Below are positions 30,501 through 38,724 of a stretch of 64,000 nucleotides of DNA, in pieces (positions within the stretch are counted from its first letter, which is position 1; each line of letters opens with the position of its first letter). The position numbers and the translations under genes are program-made. A model generated the notes under the pieces. That model had not been told where the DNA came from. It did not search any database and saw nothing but the letters and a program-made list of their open reading frames with translations. This DNA comes from JBMYRH01 sp049602155 (GTDB lineage Bacteria > Myxococcota_A > UBA9042 > PHBI01 > JBMYRH01), in assembly GCA_049602155.1 (NCBI GenBank), contig JBMYRH010000015.1:62001-126000 (forward strand), given 5' to 3'.

Positions 30501-32518
30501 GCGCGGTAGGCATCTCCTACGGCGATCATCGCCTCCGGAGTACTTGGCCATTGTTCAGAGACCAGGACGTCGAGGAGTTCGGCAGCGTGGCCTGTTGTAT
30601 GACGGAGCAGGGCTGCGCGCGCGGTCTCGAGCGCAGCCGGGTCGCCAGCGATGACACGATAGGTGAGGGCTTGTGCTGATCCATGTTTCCCCGTGTCGCT
30701 ATGGTGCAGCCAGAGGTCGGCGAGCTGGGTGGCGGCCTCTGTCGCGTTGAGGTGGGGCTGAGCTGCTGCTCTCAGCTCGGGGGCACGAAGCAAGATCGTG
30801 GCCGACGCTCCGCGGCCAGAGGTCACGGTCATACCAACGTGATCGAGTTCTCGTCGCACTGGCGCATCGAGCATGCTGACGGGCAGAGGGCCCCGGGCAT
30901 GGGCAAGGAGTGCCGCGGCTCTACGGGCCTCAGATGATAAGCCGTCGAGCTGTCGCGTCGCAGCCTCGATCCCACTCTCATCGGCGGCATCAAAGTCACG
31001 CTCAAGCTGCAGCGCTGCGGCATTCACGCTAAGCGAACCCCGCTTGATAAGCTGACGCAGCATTGGCATCAGGCGCCCTGCGAGCCCGTGACTCGCAGCG
31101 GTCAGAGGTCCGGCGACGCGGTGACCGATACGCCGCTGCGGGAAGAGGGCCTCCAGGAGTCGCTCGACGGTCTCGGTCCCCCACGGCGTCAGGCGGACAT
31201 GTGGATCGGCTGTGTCCTCAACCGTGACCCAGATCAGTGGCCCCACCTGCTCGGGTTGTCGTGCGATGGTGTCTCGAATGTAGGTGACGGCACGCCGCAG
31301 GTCCGGGCCTCCGTGATCGAGATCGTCGAGGAGCACGATGACGGGTTGTGTCTGTGTCTTGGCTTCAGCCAAGAGCGAACGAGCGATGGCGAGTGGCGCC
31401 ATCGAGTCATTTGAGAGGCGGGTCCCGTTGGGTGCCAGGCGCTCATAGAGACGCAGGAGGCAGGCTCCTGGTGCGTCTGAAGGGAGAACGTGCTCACGAT
31501 AGACGCGGTGCCCCCCTGCGGAGAGACGCGCGGAGAGTTCCTCGAGGAGACGACTTCTTCCTGTCCCTGCTTCCCCGCCGACGGTTGTCTGGTGGGCGCG
31601 GGAGAGATCGGCTGACAAGGAGAGCTCGTGACTCAGCCGTTCAAGGCACGCGTTCACGTCCACGAATGGTGGCACCTTGGTTCCCGCGCTGAGCTCGGCC
31701 GGAGACAGAGCTGATAGATCGCGTCCGACGACCTCGCTCAGCGCCTCTAGCGCGGATTGAGCGCTCGGGAACCGATCCTCGGGGTGCTTCGCGAGCAGGC
31801 GATCTAGCCATGGGTCCAATGGATCTGGTGCGAGTCCGTCTCGAACCGGGCCCTTTGCTACATCATTACGACGCGGGTAGTTCGGGAATGGATGACAACC
31901 ATGAACGAGCCCGAAGAGCACTGCCCCGGTAGACCAGAGGTCCGAGCGAATAGACAGCGGCCTAGCCTCAAGGCGCTCAGGGGCGGTGTAGGCGAGGACC
32001 CCTGATGTGCGACCACCGCCGCTGCCGATAGCTCCGCCAGCTCCCAGATCTAAGAGCCTCACAGGGGCGTCTAAGTCAGAGGTCCAGAGTAGATTTTGCG
32101 GCGCAAGATCACCGTGAATGAGGTCATGACGATGCAGGTGATCTACTCCCCGCAACACCGCGGCTGCCAGCTCCTCAAGCTCATGGCGTTTCAGCCTAAG
32201 CTCAGGGGTCAGAGGTTCACCCTCCGCCCACTCCAGCACGGAGAAGAGCTCTCCAAGCTCGGTGTCCATGCTCAGCTCATGGGCGGTGATGAACGCGGGA
32301 TGTCCGAGTTCTCGCAGGCGCGAGAACTCGTCGACGAACCGCCTCCGCAGGGTCACGTTGTCCAGGACTTTGATGGCGAGGACATCATCGTGGGCGGTTG
32401 GCACGGACTCTGCACTACTTTCGGTGCGTGAGACCATGAACACGTGGCCCATGCTGCCTTCACCCGCTAGTTTCAGGACACTGAAGCGATGATCGATGTG
32501 CTGGCGCTGCGAGTTCAC
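27521..32518 (-). CDS. Ser/Thr kinase-ATPase-TPR-GAF-sigma54 activator-Fis fusion regulator
   Basis: About 1,665 residues combining a full signalling chain. From the N-terminus: a protein kinase (glycine loop LAGEGSMGHVF; VAIK-type Lys in LAIKVLD; HGDLAPQN replacing HRD; DLG replacing DFG, with the catalytic Asp and Asn kept; APE); an AAA_16/PknK-like ATPase near residue 315 with Walker A GEAGTGRS, where the usual Lys is Arg, and Walker B VIVLLDDLD; a long TPR array (about 670-1,100); a GAF domain (about 1,170-1,320); a coiled coil; a sigma-54 AAA+ domain with GESGTGKE, the RpoN-contacting GAFTGA, and R-finger region FREDLFYRL; and a Fis-type HTH ending the protein. It should sense a ligand and drive sigma-54 transcription. 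The GTG at 32518 is preferred because the ATG at 32590 overlaps the divergent gene and lacks a ribosome site. Confidence 0.9.
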   Translation of the reverse strand: MNSQRQHIDHRFSVLKLAGEGSMGHVFMVSRTESSAESVPTAHDDVLAIKVLDNVTLRRRFVDEFSRLRELGHPAFITAHELSMDTELGELFSVLEWAEGEPLTPELRLKRHELEELAAAVLRGVDHLHRHDLIHGDLAPQNLLWTSDLDAPVRLLDLGAGGAIGSGGGRTSGVLAYTAPERLEARPLSIRSDLWSTGAVLFGLVHGCHPFPNYPRRNDVAKGPVRDGLAPDPLDPWLDRLLAKHPEDRFPSAQSALEALSEVVGRDLSALSPAELSAGTKVPPFVDVNACLERLSHELSLSADLSRAHQTTVGGEAGTGRSRLLEELSARLSAGGHRVYREHVLPSDAPGACLLRLYERLAPNGTRLSNDSMAPLAIARSLLAEAKTQTQPVIVLLDDLDHGGPDLRRAVTYIRDTIARQPEQVGPLIWVTVEDTADPHVRLTPWGTETVERLLEALFPQRRIGHRVAGPLTAASHGLAGRLMPMLRQLIKRGSLSVNAAALQLERDFDAADESGIEAATRQLDGLSSEARRAAALLAHARGPLPVSMLDAPVRRELDHVGMTVTSGRGASATILLRAPELRAAAQPHLNATEAATQLADLWLHHSDTGKHGSAQALTYRVIAGDPAALETARAALLRHTTGHAAELLDVLVSEQWPSTPEAMIAVGDAYRAKGDADLARHHYLEASHAGGAQAAFALHSLATLEAHHSRHAQAIEAFERALTDADDALKASTLGGLANSAMSTGRLEDAAKWCMTGLQLTDVERGLTWAQLKRTAGLIAWYRGELTDAQSHLEDAWEFTQSVENLTEGAAVLTALGLVAHRREDLDSAETHYREALLMGEKSNDPSRVLTSLQNLAVVQHQRGAFAEALATYEEAAAMAKGLAQVGREIQLAGNLGNLWHYLGQREDAERVLTAGLAQARAAEDQLMEGSLLLILGEVALDFADWEEAETRLLHALKVAELNQSANEQGECLLALTSLRIEQGQTTEAVKVGKQALEIAERAERKALTAQAHARLAEAYAMNDESEEDSQHHAAAAREAVDAVSNPDHQWAIHRAAFLAAKRRGDEAGMVAEAGDVKRLLQAVFDGVPAVYREAFQSQRERHRAWLEAESMTVTPLRLPVDSSQSRERWTRLLEVSRRMAAEHDPKRLLEYIMDSAILLCGAERGFLLLAEDNDSADMPIRVARNIDQENIRNTRFKISRSIARRVIESGEPLLTIDAMEDERYREQLSVHDLKLRSVLCLPMTVRGRVIGAIYMDNRFQTSAFNDDDSIQMQAFAGQAAVALDTARLLERMEGTQEELQKARREVEALNEKLREQLDERTQQLEATHRVVVQQRQQLEANHQYDRIIGTSDAIRRVFQIMDRLLDNTIPVLIEGESGTGKELVARAIHFNGPRRHKPFIAINCGAIPANLLESELFGHVKGAFTGATVDKIGLFEAAHGGTLLLDELGELPLEMQVKLLRVLQSGDIQKVGDTKERRVDVRIVAATNRQMTEEVAAGRFREDLFYRLAVIPVRLPPLRERRDDIPALVQHFLAANRDAGVGSVDAVSSRTLSLLCRYAWPGNVRQLEMVLKNASLFADHSVLQPDDFSSFPDITGVNTSRLTGASLSGRSLADIEREAIMQALQDTNGNKKRAAEQLGIDRRTLYNKLAAYKIIVEKKLKVR
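32398..32414 (+). promoter_or_regulatory. Sigma-54-like promoter element
   Basis: TTGGCACGGACTCTGCA matches the -24/-12 consensus (TTGGCACGnnnnTTGCA) at all fixed positions except one, with GG (32400-32401) and GC (32412-32413) exactly 10 bp apart. It lies antisense inside the start of the sigma-54 activator gene and points at the lipoprotein gene 135 bp downstream. The location makes it suggestive, but a chance match in coding DNA cannot be excluded. Confidence 0.35.
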
Positions 32519-32549
32519 GACCCCCCAAACTGTATAGGAGTGGTGCACA

Positions 32550-33077
32550 GTGTGGAATAAATACCCATCTTTAACAAGATGCCTTGTCATGTTCTTGTGG
32601 TGTGCTGCCGGCTCTTCTCTTGGCTTCGGTGCGACGGGCTGTATCGCTAACCCGACCCCTCATCCCGCTGGAGAGGATCAAGATTACGAGATAGGTGCGT
32701 CTGAAGCTGGAGCTTTTGCGGTAGAACGAGGGGCCTCCGCGGACGAGGCTTCGCGCGCACCGACGGGTTCAGAGCCTGATGCGATGGGCGGTCCGGTTGT
32801 CCCGACAGACGAGCTGAGCGGCGATGCAGGCTGCTATCTAGACGACGCTATAAACGATATTGGACCCGATCACGGCATGGCAGACGGCGACACGATCGGT
32901 CCTGCAGTTGGCGATGCAGGCTGCTGTCCAGACGACGCTATAAACGATATTGGAGCCGATCACGGCATGGCAGACGGCGACACGATTGACGATACCGACC
33001 ACGGGTTTCTAGACAGCTGGGACGATGCGGAAGAAGACGCGTCAGAGTTCGATATCGATGAGCCGGAGGCGGAGTGA
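32550..33077 (+). CDS. Acidic lipoprotein with duplicated 30-residue unit
   Basis: 175 residues, not recognised as a family. The N-terminus MWNKYPSLTRCLVMFLWCAA has a charged start and hydrophobic core, and GFGATGC is a loose lipobox with Cys near residue 31, so it is probably anchored in the envelope. The mature part is very acidic and has two near-identical 30-residue units (GDAGCYLDDAINDIGPDHG and GDAGCCPDDAINDIGADHG), each with Cys and Asp/His residues that could bind metal. The GTG start has AGGAG 9 nt upstream. It is divergent from the giant kinase and coupled by a GTGA overlap to the next gene. Confidence 0.7.
   Translation: MWNKYPSLTRCLVMFLWCAAGSSLGFGATGCIANPTPHPAGEDQDYEIGASEAGAFAVERGASADEASRAPTGSEPDAMGGPVVPTDELSGDAGCYLDDAINDIGPDHGMADGDTIGPAVGDAGCCPDDAINDIGADHGMADGDTIDDTDHGFLDSWDDAEEDASEFDIDEPEAE
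32820..32987 (+). repeat. Two direct 78-bp repeats, 90-bp period
   Basis: The segment 32820-32897 recurs at 32910-32987 with only three substitutions seen, separated by 12 bp of less similar sequence. It keeps frame, adding 30 residues to the lipoprotein. The near identity, including third codon positions, points to recent duplication. Confidence 0.85.
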
Positions 33078-33697
33078 ACACAGGCTTCCTCTTGGGCTCG
33101 GAGGTGCTCCTTGACGATCGCGAGGCCCGAGCCGTCACGATTGCCTGGGCTGTCACAGTGTACCCTGCGGTGGTGACTAGGCGGGTCAAACCTGTGGAGG
33201 TCATCCCGCTTTTGGGGGATCCATTCGAGCCCGATGAGGCGATTGCTTCACGGCTAATCTCGAAGCTCTCAGGTGGCCCAGTTGCGACGGTAGAGGTGCC
33301 GTTGGTGAGGCGCCTCATCGCCGAGAGACGTTATGGTCAGCGGCTCTATCGAGAGGTCTTCGGACGCACCCCTAAGTTTTGGACGGCTGGTTCTGCGCTG
33401 GAGATGGTCCGCCCTCGCAGGGCGACGTTGCCCGAGGAAGGGCCAGCGATCGTGGTCAGCCCACGGTCCCGATTGGAGTTGATGCTCGGGTTGCTCGGGA
33501 CGGGGTGGTCGGCGCAGCTCGCCGGGGTGGTGTCCGGAGATGACGTGTCGAACTCGAGACTTCTGGCCGATGAGCTGCTGTCGGAGGGGGTTCGACGTCT
33601 CGCTTTGAGGACGGAGCCGCTAGGCTTCGTTCGCCTAGTGACGTGCTCAGACACGCTCCGTCGTGCTGGTGAGGAGCGAGGTTTATTAATCGCTTAG
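33074..33697 (+). CDS. Hypothetical protein coupled to the lipoprotein
   Basis: 207 residues, family not recognised. The start GTG overlaps the lipoprotein stop (GTGA), implying coupled translation. The N-terminal part (NTGFLLGSEVLLDDREARAV) is beta-rich and hydrophobic but has no clear signal peptide; the C-terminal half is Leu/Arg-rich and helical. It ends with a 4-bp tail-to-tail overlap with dnaB on the other strand, so there is no room for a terminator. No function is proposed. Confidence 0.65.
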   Translation: MNTGFLLGSEVLLDDREARAVTIAWAVTVYPAVVTRRVKPVEVIPLLGDPFEPDEAIASRLISKLSGGPVATVEVPLVRRLIAERRYGQRLYREVFGRTPKFWTAGSALEMVRPRRATLPEEGPAIVVSPRSRLELMLGLLGTGWSAQLAGVVSGDDVSNSRLLADELLSEGVRRLALRTEPLGFVRLVTCSDTLRRAGEERGLLIA

Positions 33698-35067
33698 TCT
33701 TCTTCGGCGAGGTTGTCGAAGCGGGTCCACGCGTTCCAGAATTTGAGCTTCACCGTGCCGGTGGCGCCGTTACGGTGCTTTCCGATGATGAACTCGGCGA
33801 TCCCTCGCTCCGCTTCATCGAGCTCCTGGTTGTAGACAGCCTCTCGGTAGATGAATGAGACGAGGTCGGCGTCCTGCTCGATTGCGCCAGACTCACGGAG
33901 GTCGGCCATCATCGGTCGGTGATCTGTTCGGGTCTCCGGGCCACGGTTGAGCTGACTCAGCGCGATGACGGGGCAGCTGAGGTCCTTCGCGAGCCCCTTG
34001 AGAGAGCGCGAGATCATGCTGATCTCTTGCTCACGGGAGCGTTGATTATCGCTTGAGTTCATGAGCTGGAGGTAGTCGATGACTACCAGGTCAATGCCAG
34101 TGGAGCGCGCGAGGCGGCGGCACTTCGCGCGGACGCTGGCGGGCGTGATGCCCGGCGTGTCGTCGATGTGAATTCGTGCTCGGGAGATGAGGTCTGCCGC
34201 GTTGGTGAGCTTCGGCCAGTCCTCTTCTCGCAGATAACCACCGCGCAGGCGACTGAGGTCGATACGCGCCTCGGCGCTTAACAGACGACTCGCGAGCTGC
34301 TCGGCGGGCATCTCGAGGGAGAAGATGGCGACCGACGCGTCGTGCTTTAGGGCGGCGTTTGAGGCCAAGTTGAGTACGAAGGAGGTCTTACCCATCGCCG
34401 GACGAGCGGCCACGATGATGAGGTCGCCGCGTTGGAGTCCGTTTGTGATCTTGTCGAGGTCTCGGAAGCCAGTCCCGATACCGGTGATGCTCTCGTCGGA
34501 GTCATACGCCGCTGAGATTTGCTGAATCGCGCCCCGCACGACGTCGGCGACCGGCCTGAGGTTGGAGAGCGCCCGGTCCTCCAAGACCGCGAAGACGCTG
34601 CGCTCGGCGGTGTCGAGGAAGCCCTCAACATCCTCTCCAGCTTGGAAGGCATCCGCTTCAATCTTTCGTGCGGCGTCGATCATGCGTCTGACGGCGGCCT
34701 TCTGGCGTACGATTTTACAGTAGTCGTTCAGGTTCGCGGTCGTCCCTGAGCGGCTAAGGAGTTCGCTGAGCGCTTTGTAGCCTCCCGCCTTATCGAAGGT
34801 GTTGGCATCCTTCATTTGCTGAGGGAGCGTGACCTCGTCGATCGCCTCGTGGGCGTCGTAGAGTGTACGCATCGAGGCATAGATCAGCTGATGTCTTGGG
34901 ACATAAAACGACTCTGCGACGATGCCATGTTCGATCAGGACATCCGTCGCGAGGTTGTCTAGCAGCACAGCCGCGAGGATCTCTTTCTCGGCCTCGATGG
35001 CGTGGGGGAGCGTCATCCCTCCATCGGTGAGGGGCGCGGGGCCAGGATCGGACGGAAATTCTGTCAA
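33694..35067 (-). CDS. dnaB: Replicative DNA helicase DnaB
   Basis: Hexameric fork helicase, 457 residues. The N-terminal DnaG-binding domain (PHAIEAEKEILAAVLLD) is followed by the RecA-like motor: Walker A ARPAMGKTSF, FSLEMPAEQL, Walker B LVVIDYLQLM, and LRESGAIEQDADLV. No intein is present. The start is TTG at 35067, chosen because AAAGGAG lies 8 nt upstream and the N-terminus fits; the first internal ATG would remove 17 residues. Confidence 0.96.
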   Translation of the reverse strand: MTEFPSDPGPAPLTDGGMTLPHAIEAEKEILAAVLLDNLATDVLIEHGIVAESFYVPRHQLIYASMRTLYDAHEAIDEVTLPQQMKDANTFDKAGGYKALSELLSRSGTTANLNDYCKIVRQKAAVRRMIDAARKIEADAFQAGEDVEGFLDTAERSVFAVLEDRALSNLRPVADVVRGAIQQISAAYDSDESITGIGTGFRDLDKITNGLQRGDLIIVAARPAMGKTSFVLNLASNAALKHDASVAIFSLEMPAEQLASRLLSAEARIDLSRLRGGYLREEDWPKLTNAADLISRARIHIDDTPGITPASVRAKCRRLARSTGIDLVVIDYLQLMNSSDNQRSREQEISMISRSLKGLAKDLSCPVIALSQLNRGPETRTDHRPMMADLRESGAIEQDADLVSFIYREAVYNQELDEAERGIAEFIIGKHRNGATGTVKLKFWNAWTRFDNLAEED

Positions 35068-35165
35068 TCGAAGTCTCCTTTCATGGGCGAGTGTGACGTT
35101 GTCCGATTGCCGGTGTCCACAGCAGAAAGAATTGGTTATAGCAGCTCCAACCTCGGAGGGGCCGC

Positions 35166-35951
35166 ATGGAGCGATTGCTTGGGTTCGCCATTAACGATAC
35201 GTCGTTCCTGTCAAAGGTCGTGAATACGCACCGGGGGATCTTCGACATCGGTCTGGGCCTCGCAGACGGGGGTTGGGGTCTTGGTGTGCATCGGTATGGT
35301 GAGATGCTCGTGCAGAAGCGTCGGATCTCGGTCGCCATCGACTCTGCAGCAGAGATCGTTCGCGCGGGGGCCCGTCACTCAGTCTTGCACGTCGCGCCAC
35401 GGCGGCCTGGGCTCTTCGACCTCGAGCAGGTCCAGCCGTATCGGTACCGCAACTGGCTCTTCGCTGCGGTTGGCGCACAGGCGCTGCCTCATCACTTCGT
35501 GGACGCCGCCTCATCCACCCTCCAGGGCTTTACTGCAGAAGGCCGGTGGATGTCCTGCCCGATTGAGAGCGCGATGCTGACGTACATGAATGCGCTGCAT
35601 CGTGTCGGTGAGCTCGACCGGACCCGAGCACACACACGCCGGCTCCGCGAGGCGGTGTTCTCCGGCACGGATGACTTGAGGCGCTTGGCGGATAAGGGGC
35701 CGGACTTGAATTTAGGCGCTGTACTGCATGTCCGAGACTACACCTACGCGCTCTCTATGGGGCGCCCTCTGGCCCTGCGGTCGCTCAACGATACGGGTTC
35801 GACGCAAGGGCCGCTCGGTCGTGCGGGCCGACACGTCCGTGCGCTGGCCTTCCTCACGGACGCCCCGACCGATTGGGGCGAGGTGTTGCCGTCTTGGTCG
35901 GTTGCAGAGATTGGTCCCACCGCTGAGGTCGACGTGTTCTCCCTCGACTGA
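35166..35951 (+). CDS. Class II glutamine-amidotransferase-like protein lacking the catalytic Cys
   Basis: 261 residues with the layout of EgtC/YafJ-type Ntn-hydrolase amidotransferases. Active members begin MCRLLG and use Cys2 as nucleophile; here it is MERLLG, so Cys is Glu. The later blocks align: GGWGLGVHRYG for DGWGxGWY, QPYRYRNWLFAAVGAQA for HPFRxGRWxFAHNGAI (the Asn-Gly of the oxyanion hole is lost) and CPIESAMLTYMNAL for the TDSEALF region. It is therefore probably a pseudoenzyme, perhaps binding a ligand or partner. The start is firm: CGGAGGGG lies 6 nt before the ATG and the motif begins at residue 1. It diverges from dnaB across a 98-bp gap. Confidence 0.75.
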   Translation: MERLLGFAINDTSFLSKVVNTHRGIFDIGLGLADGGWGLGVHRYGEMLVQKRRISVAIDSAAEIVRAGARHSVLHVAPRRPGLFDLEQVQPYRYRNWLFAAVGAQALPHHFVDAASSTLQGFTAEGRWMSCPIESAMLTYMNALHRVGELDRTRAHTRRLREAVFSGTDDLRRLADKGPDLNLGAVLHVRDYTYALSMGRPLALRSLNDTGSTQGPLGRAGRHVRALAFLTDAPTDWGEVLPSWSVAEIGPTAEVDVFSLD

Positions 35952-35974
35952 GGGGGCCGGGGCTATCACACCCT

Positions 35975-36154
35975 CTAGGGCAACGCGTTCGCCAAGACAC
36001 TGGCCGCTTCGGGGCCAACTTCATAGCCCATCTTGCGCAGGGTCCCGAGGGGATCCTTGGCGAGCCGTTGCATCGCCCCTAACTCGGTCGCGAGTTGGGC
36101 CGCGATAGTCTTCCATGCAGCGCGAAGGTCACTCGCAGTCTCTATGTAGCGCAT
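35975..36154 (-). CDS. Small hypothetical protein, 59 residues
   Basis: A short ORF read by hand. It starts MRYIETASDLRAAWKTIAAQ, has a second amphipathic helix and ends DPLGTLRKMGYEVGPEAASV plus six residues. AGGA lies 9 nt before the ATG, codon third positions are GC-rich as in neighbouring genes, and it ends 24 bp from the amidotransferase-like gene, convergent with it. The 'DP...LRxMGYE' end resembles leader-like or small regulatory proteins, but no family is assigned. Confidence 0.5.
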   Translation of the reverse strand: MRYIETASDLRAAWKTIAAQLATELGAMQRLAKDPLGTLRKMGYEVGPEAASVLANALP

Positions 36155-36344
36155 CGTTCATCCTGGGTGCGTTCTTATGGCTATGACGGCCGGGGTCCGA
36201 TTTTGTTCTAAGGTTTTCTCCACATGCGCTGTCTGTGTGAGAAACGGTTGGGACCGTTCGCAGATTTCGCTCTCTGTCTGAAGAGCTCTCTCGTACTTGT
36301 CCCCAGAGGCCTGTCTATGCAGTCGAGGTCGGTTCAGGACTCGG
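36155..36344. other. Intergenic region before ugd
   Basis: About 190 bp with no credible ORF. It would contain the promoter of the 59-residue ORF on the minus strand, but no clear -35/-10 pair is seen there. The right end leads into the ugd promoter. Confidence 0.5.
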
Positions 36345-36374
36345 TTGACCTCTCGATGGGTGCGTCGCTATAAC
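36345..36374 (+). promoter_or_regulatory. Sigma-70-type promoter of ugd
   Basis: TTGACC (36345-36350), an 18-bp spacer and TATAAC (36369-36374) place transcription about 25 nt before the ATG at 36405, which also argues against translation starting further upstream. Confidence 0.6.
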
Positions 36375-36404
36375 GCGCTCGGCCTAACGAGATGGAGCGC
36401 TTGG

Positions 36405-37706
<1,302 letters not shown>

Positions 37707-37793
37707 TCGTCTCTCGAGTCACGACCTCTGTTGGCGCGTGACCTGGACCGTGTCATAGTGGGCATCCGGTTCGACTGCGGAGACCTCGACCTC

Positions 37794-38525
37794 ATGGCTG
37801 AACGCCACGCGCTGATCAAAGAGTATCTCCCTCTGGTGAAGTTGGTCGCCTCGGGGGTCGCGCGTCGTTTGCCGGCCCACGTCACGATGGATGACCTCAT
37901 CGGCGCCGGGACAATCGGCTTGATCGATGCCGTCGATAAGTTCGACCGCTCCCGTGCACAGAGCTTCAAGAAGTACGCGGAGATTCGTATCAAGGGCGCG
38001 ATCCTTGATGAGCTCCGCGCGATGGACCATGTCAGCCGCAGCACCCGTCGCCAGACGAGCGAGCTAGAGAAGGTGACGCGGAGCATGGTGGCGGAGCGTG
38101 GCCGCGACGTCACCCCTGAAGAGGTCGCCAAAGAGCTTGGCCTTAGCGTCGAGGAGTACCACGCGCATCTGGAGAAGCTTAAGCCTGTGTACTTGATGAG
38201 CTTTCAGGACCTGACCGGTGGCGATGACGAGCGCGACGGGCTCCAGGTGTTGGAGGATCCCCAGTCGGCAGACCCTCAGATGCTGCTGCATATGAAGCGC
38301 CTGCATGGGCTGGTGGCGCAAGCGATTGAAGAGCTTGGTGATAAGTCCAAGACCGTGGTGTCCCTCTACTACTATGACGACATGACCCTCAAGGAGATTG
38401 GGCTCATCTTGGACGTGACGGAGAGTCGCGTGAGCCAGCTCCTATCGCAGGCGACAAAGAGCCTTCAGAAGCGCGTCAGGTTTGTCCTCTCGCAAGAGCT
38501 TATCCAGGCGAACCCCCTCGATTAA
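37794..38525 (+). CDS. RNA polymerase sigma factor, FliA/WhiG type
   Basis: Group 3 sigma factor of about 243 residues. Region 2 reads MDDLIGAGTIGLIDAVDKFD, then FKKYAEIRIKGAILDELRAMD, characteristic of sigma-28; region 3 has DVTPEEVAKELGLSVEEY; region 4 ends with the HTH TLKEIGLILDVTESRVSQL. In flagellated bacteria FliA drives late flagellar genes, but no motility gene is in the window, so its regulon is unknown here. ATG 37794 is used; in-frame GTG 37758 and TTG 37731 upstream would lengthen it. It follows ugd closely on the same strand. Confidence 0.9.
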   Translation: MAERHALIKEYLPLVKLVASGVARRLPAHVTMDDLIGAGTIGLIDAVDKFDRSRAQSFKKYAEIRIKGAILDELRAMDHVSRSTRRQTSELEKVTRSMVAERGRDVTPEEVAKELGLSVEEYHAHLEKLKPVYLMSFQDLTGGDDERDGLQVLEDPQSADPQMLLHMKRLHGLVAQAIEELGDKSKTVVSLYYYDDMTLKEIGLILDVTESRVSQLLSQATKSLQKRVRFVLSQELIQANPLD

Positions 38526-38612
38526 GGGCGCAGAATCACGCCACTCGCGCGCGCACGCGAAAAAAGCTTGAAATCCCCATTAAAAACGGGTGCTTGCGGC
38601 GCATGTTCGATG
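38526..38612. other. Intergenic segment between sigma factor gene and gyrA promoter
   Basis: No ORF. It holds an A-rich CGAAAAAAGC stretch and a weak CCC/GGG hairpin near 38575-38590 that could be an inefficient terminator. Confidence 0.4.
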
Positions 38613-38641
38613 TTGACAGTCGAGGGGGCACGGAGTAAGTT
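38613..38641 (+). promoter_or_regulatory. Sigma-70-type promoter of gyrA
   Basis: Perfect TTGACA (38613-38618), a 17-bp spacer and TAAGTT (38636-38641), with a predicted leader of about 75 nt before the gyrA ATG. Confidence 0.7.
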
Positions 38642-38724
38642 CCAGCAGCTTCGGATCCGGTACGATTTCAACCGGTTTCGACCTGTAGACAGCCCCTCCA
38701 GGGCGTAGACGAGACGGGACACCC

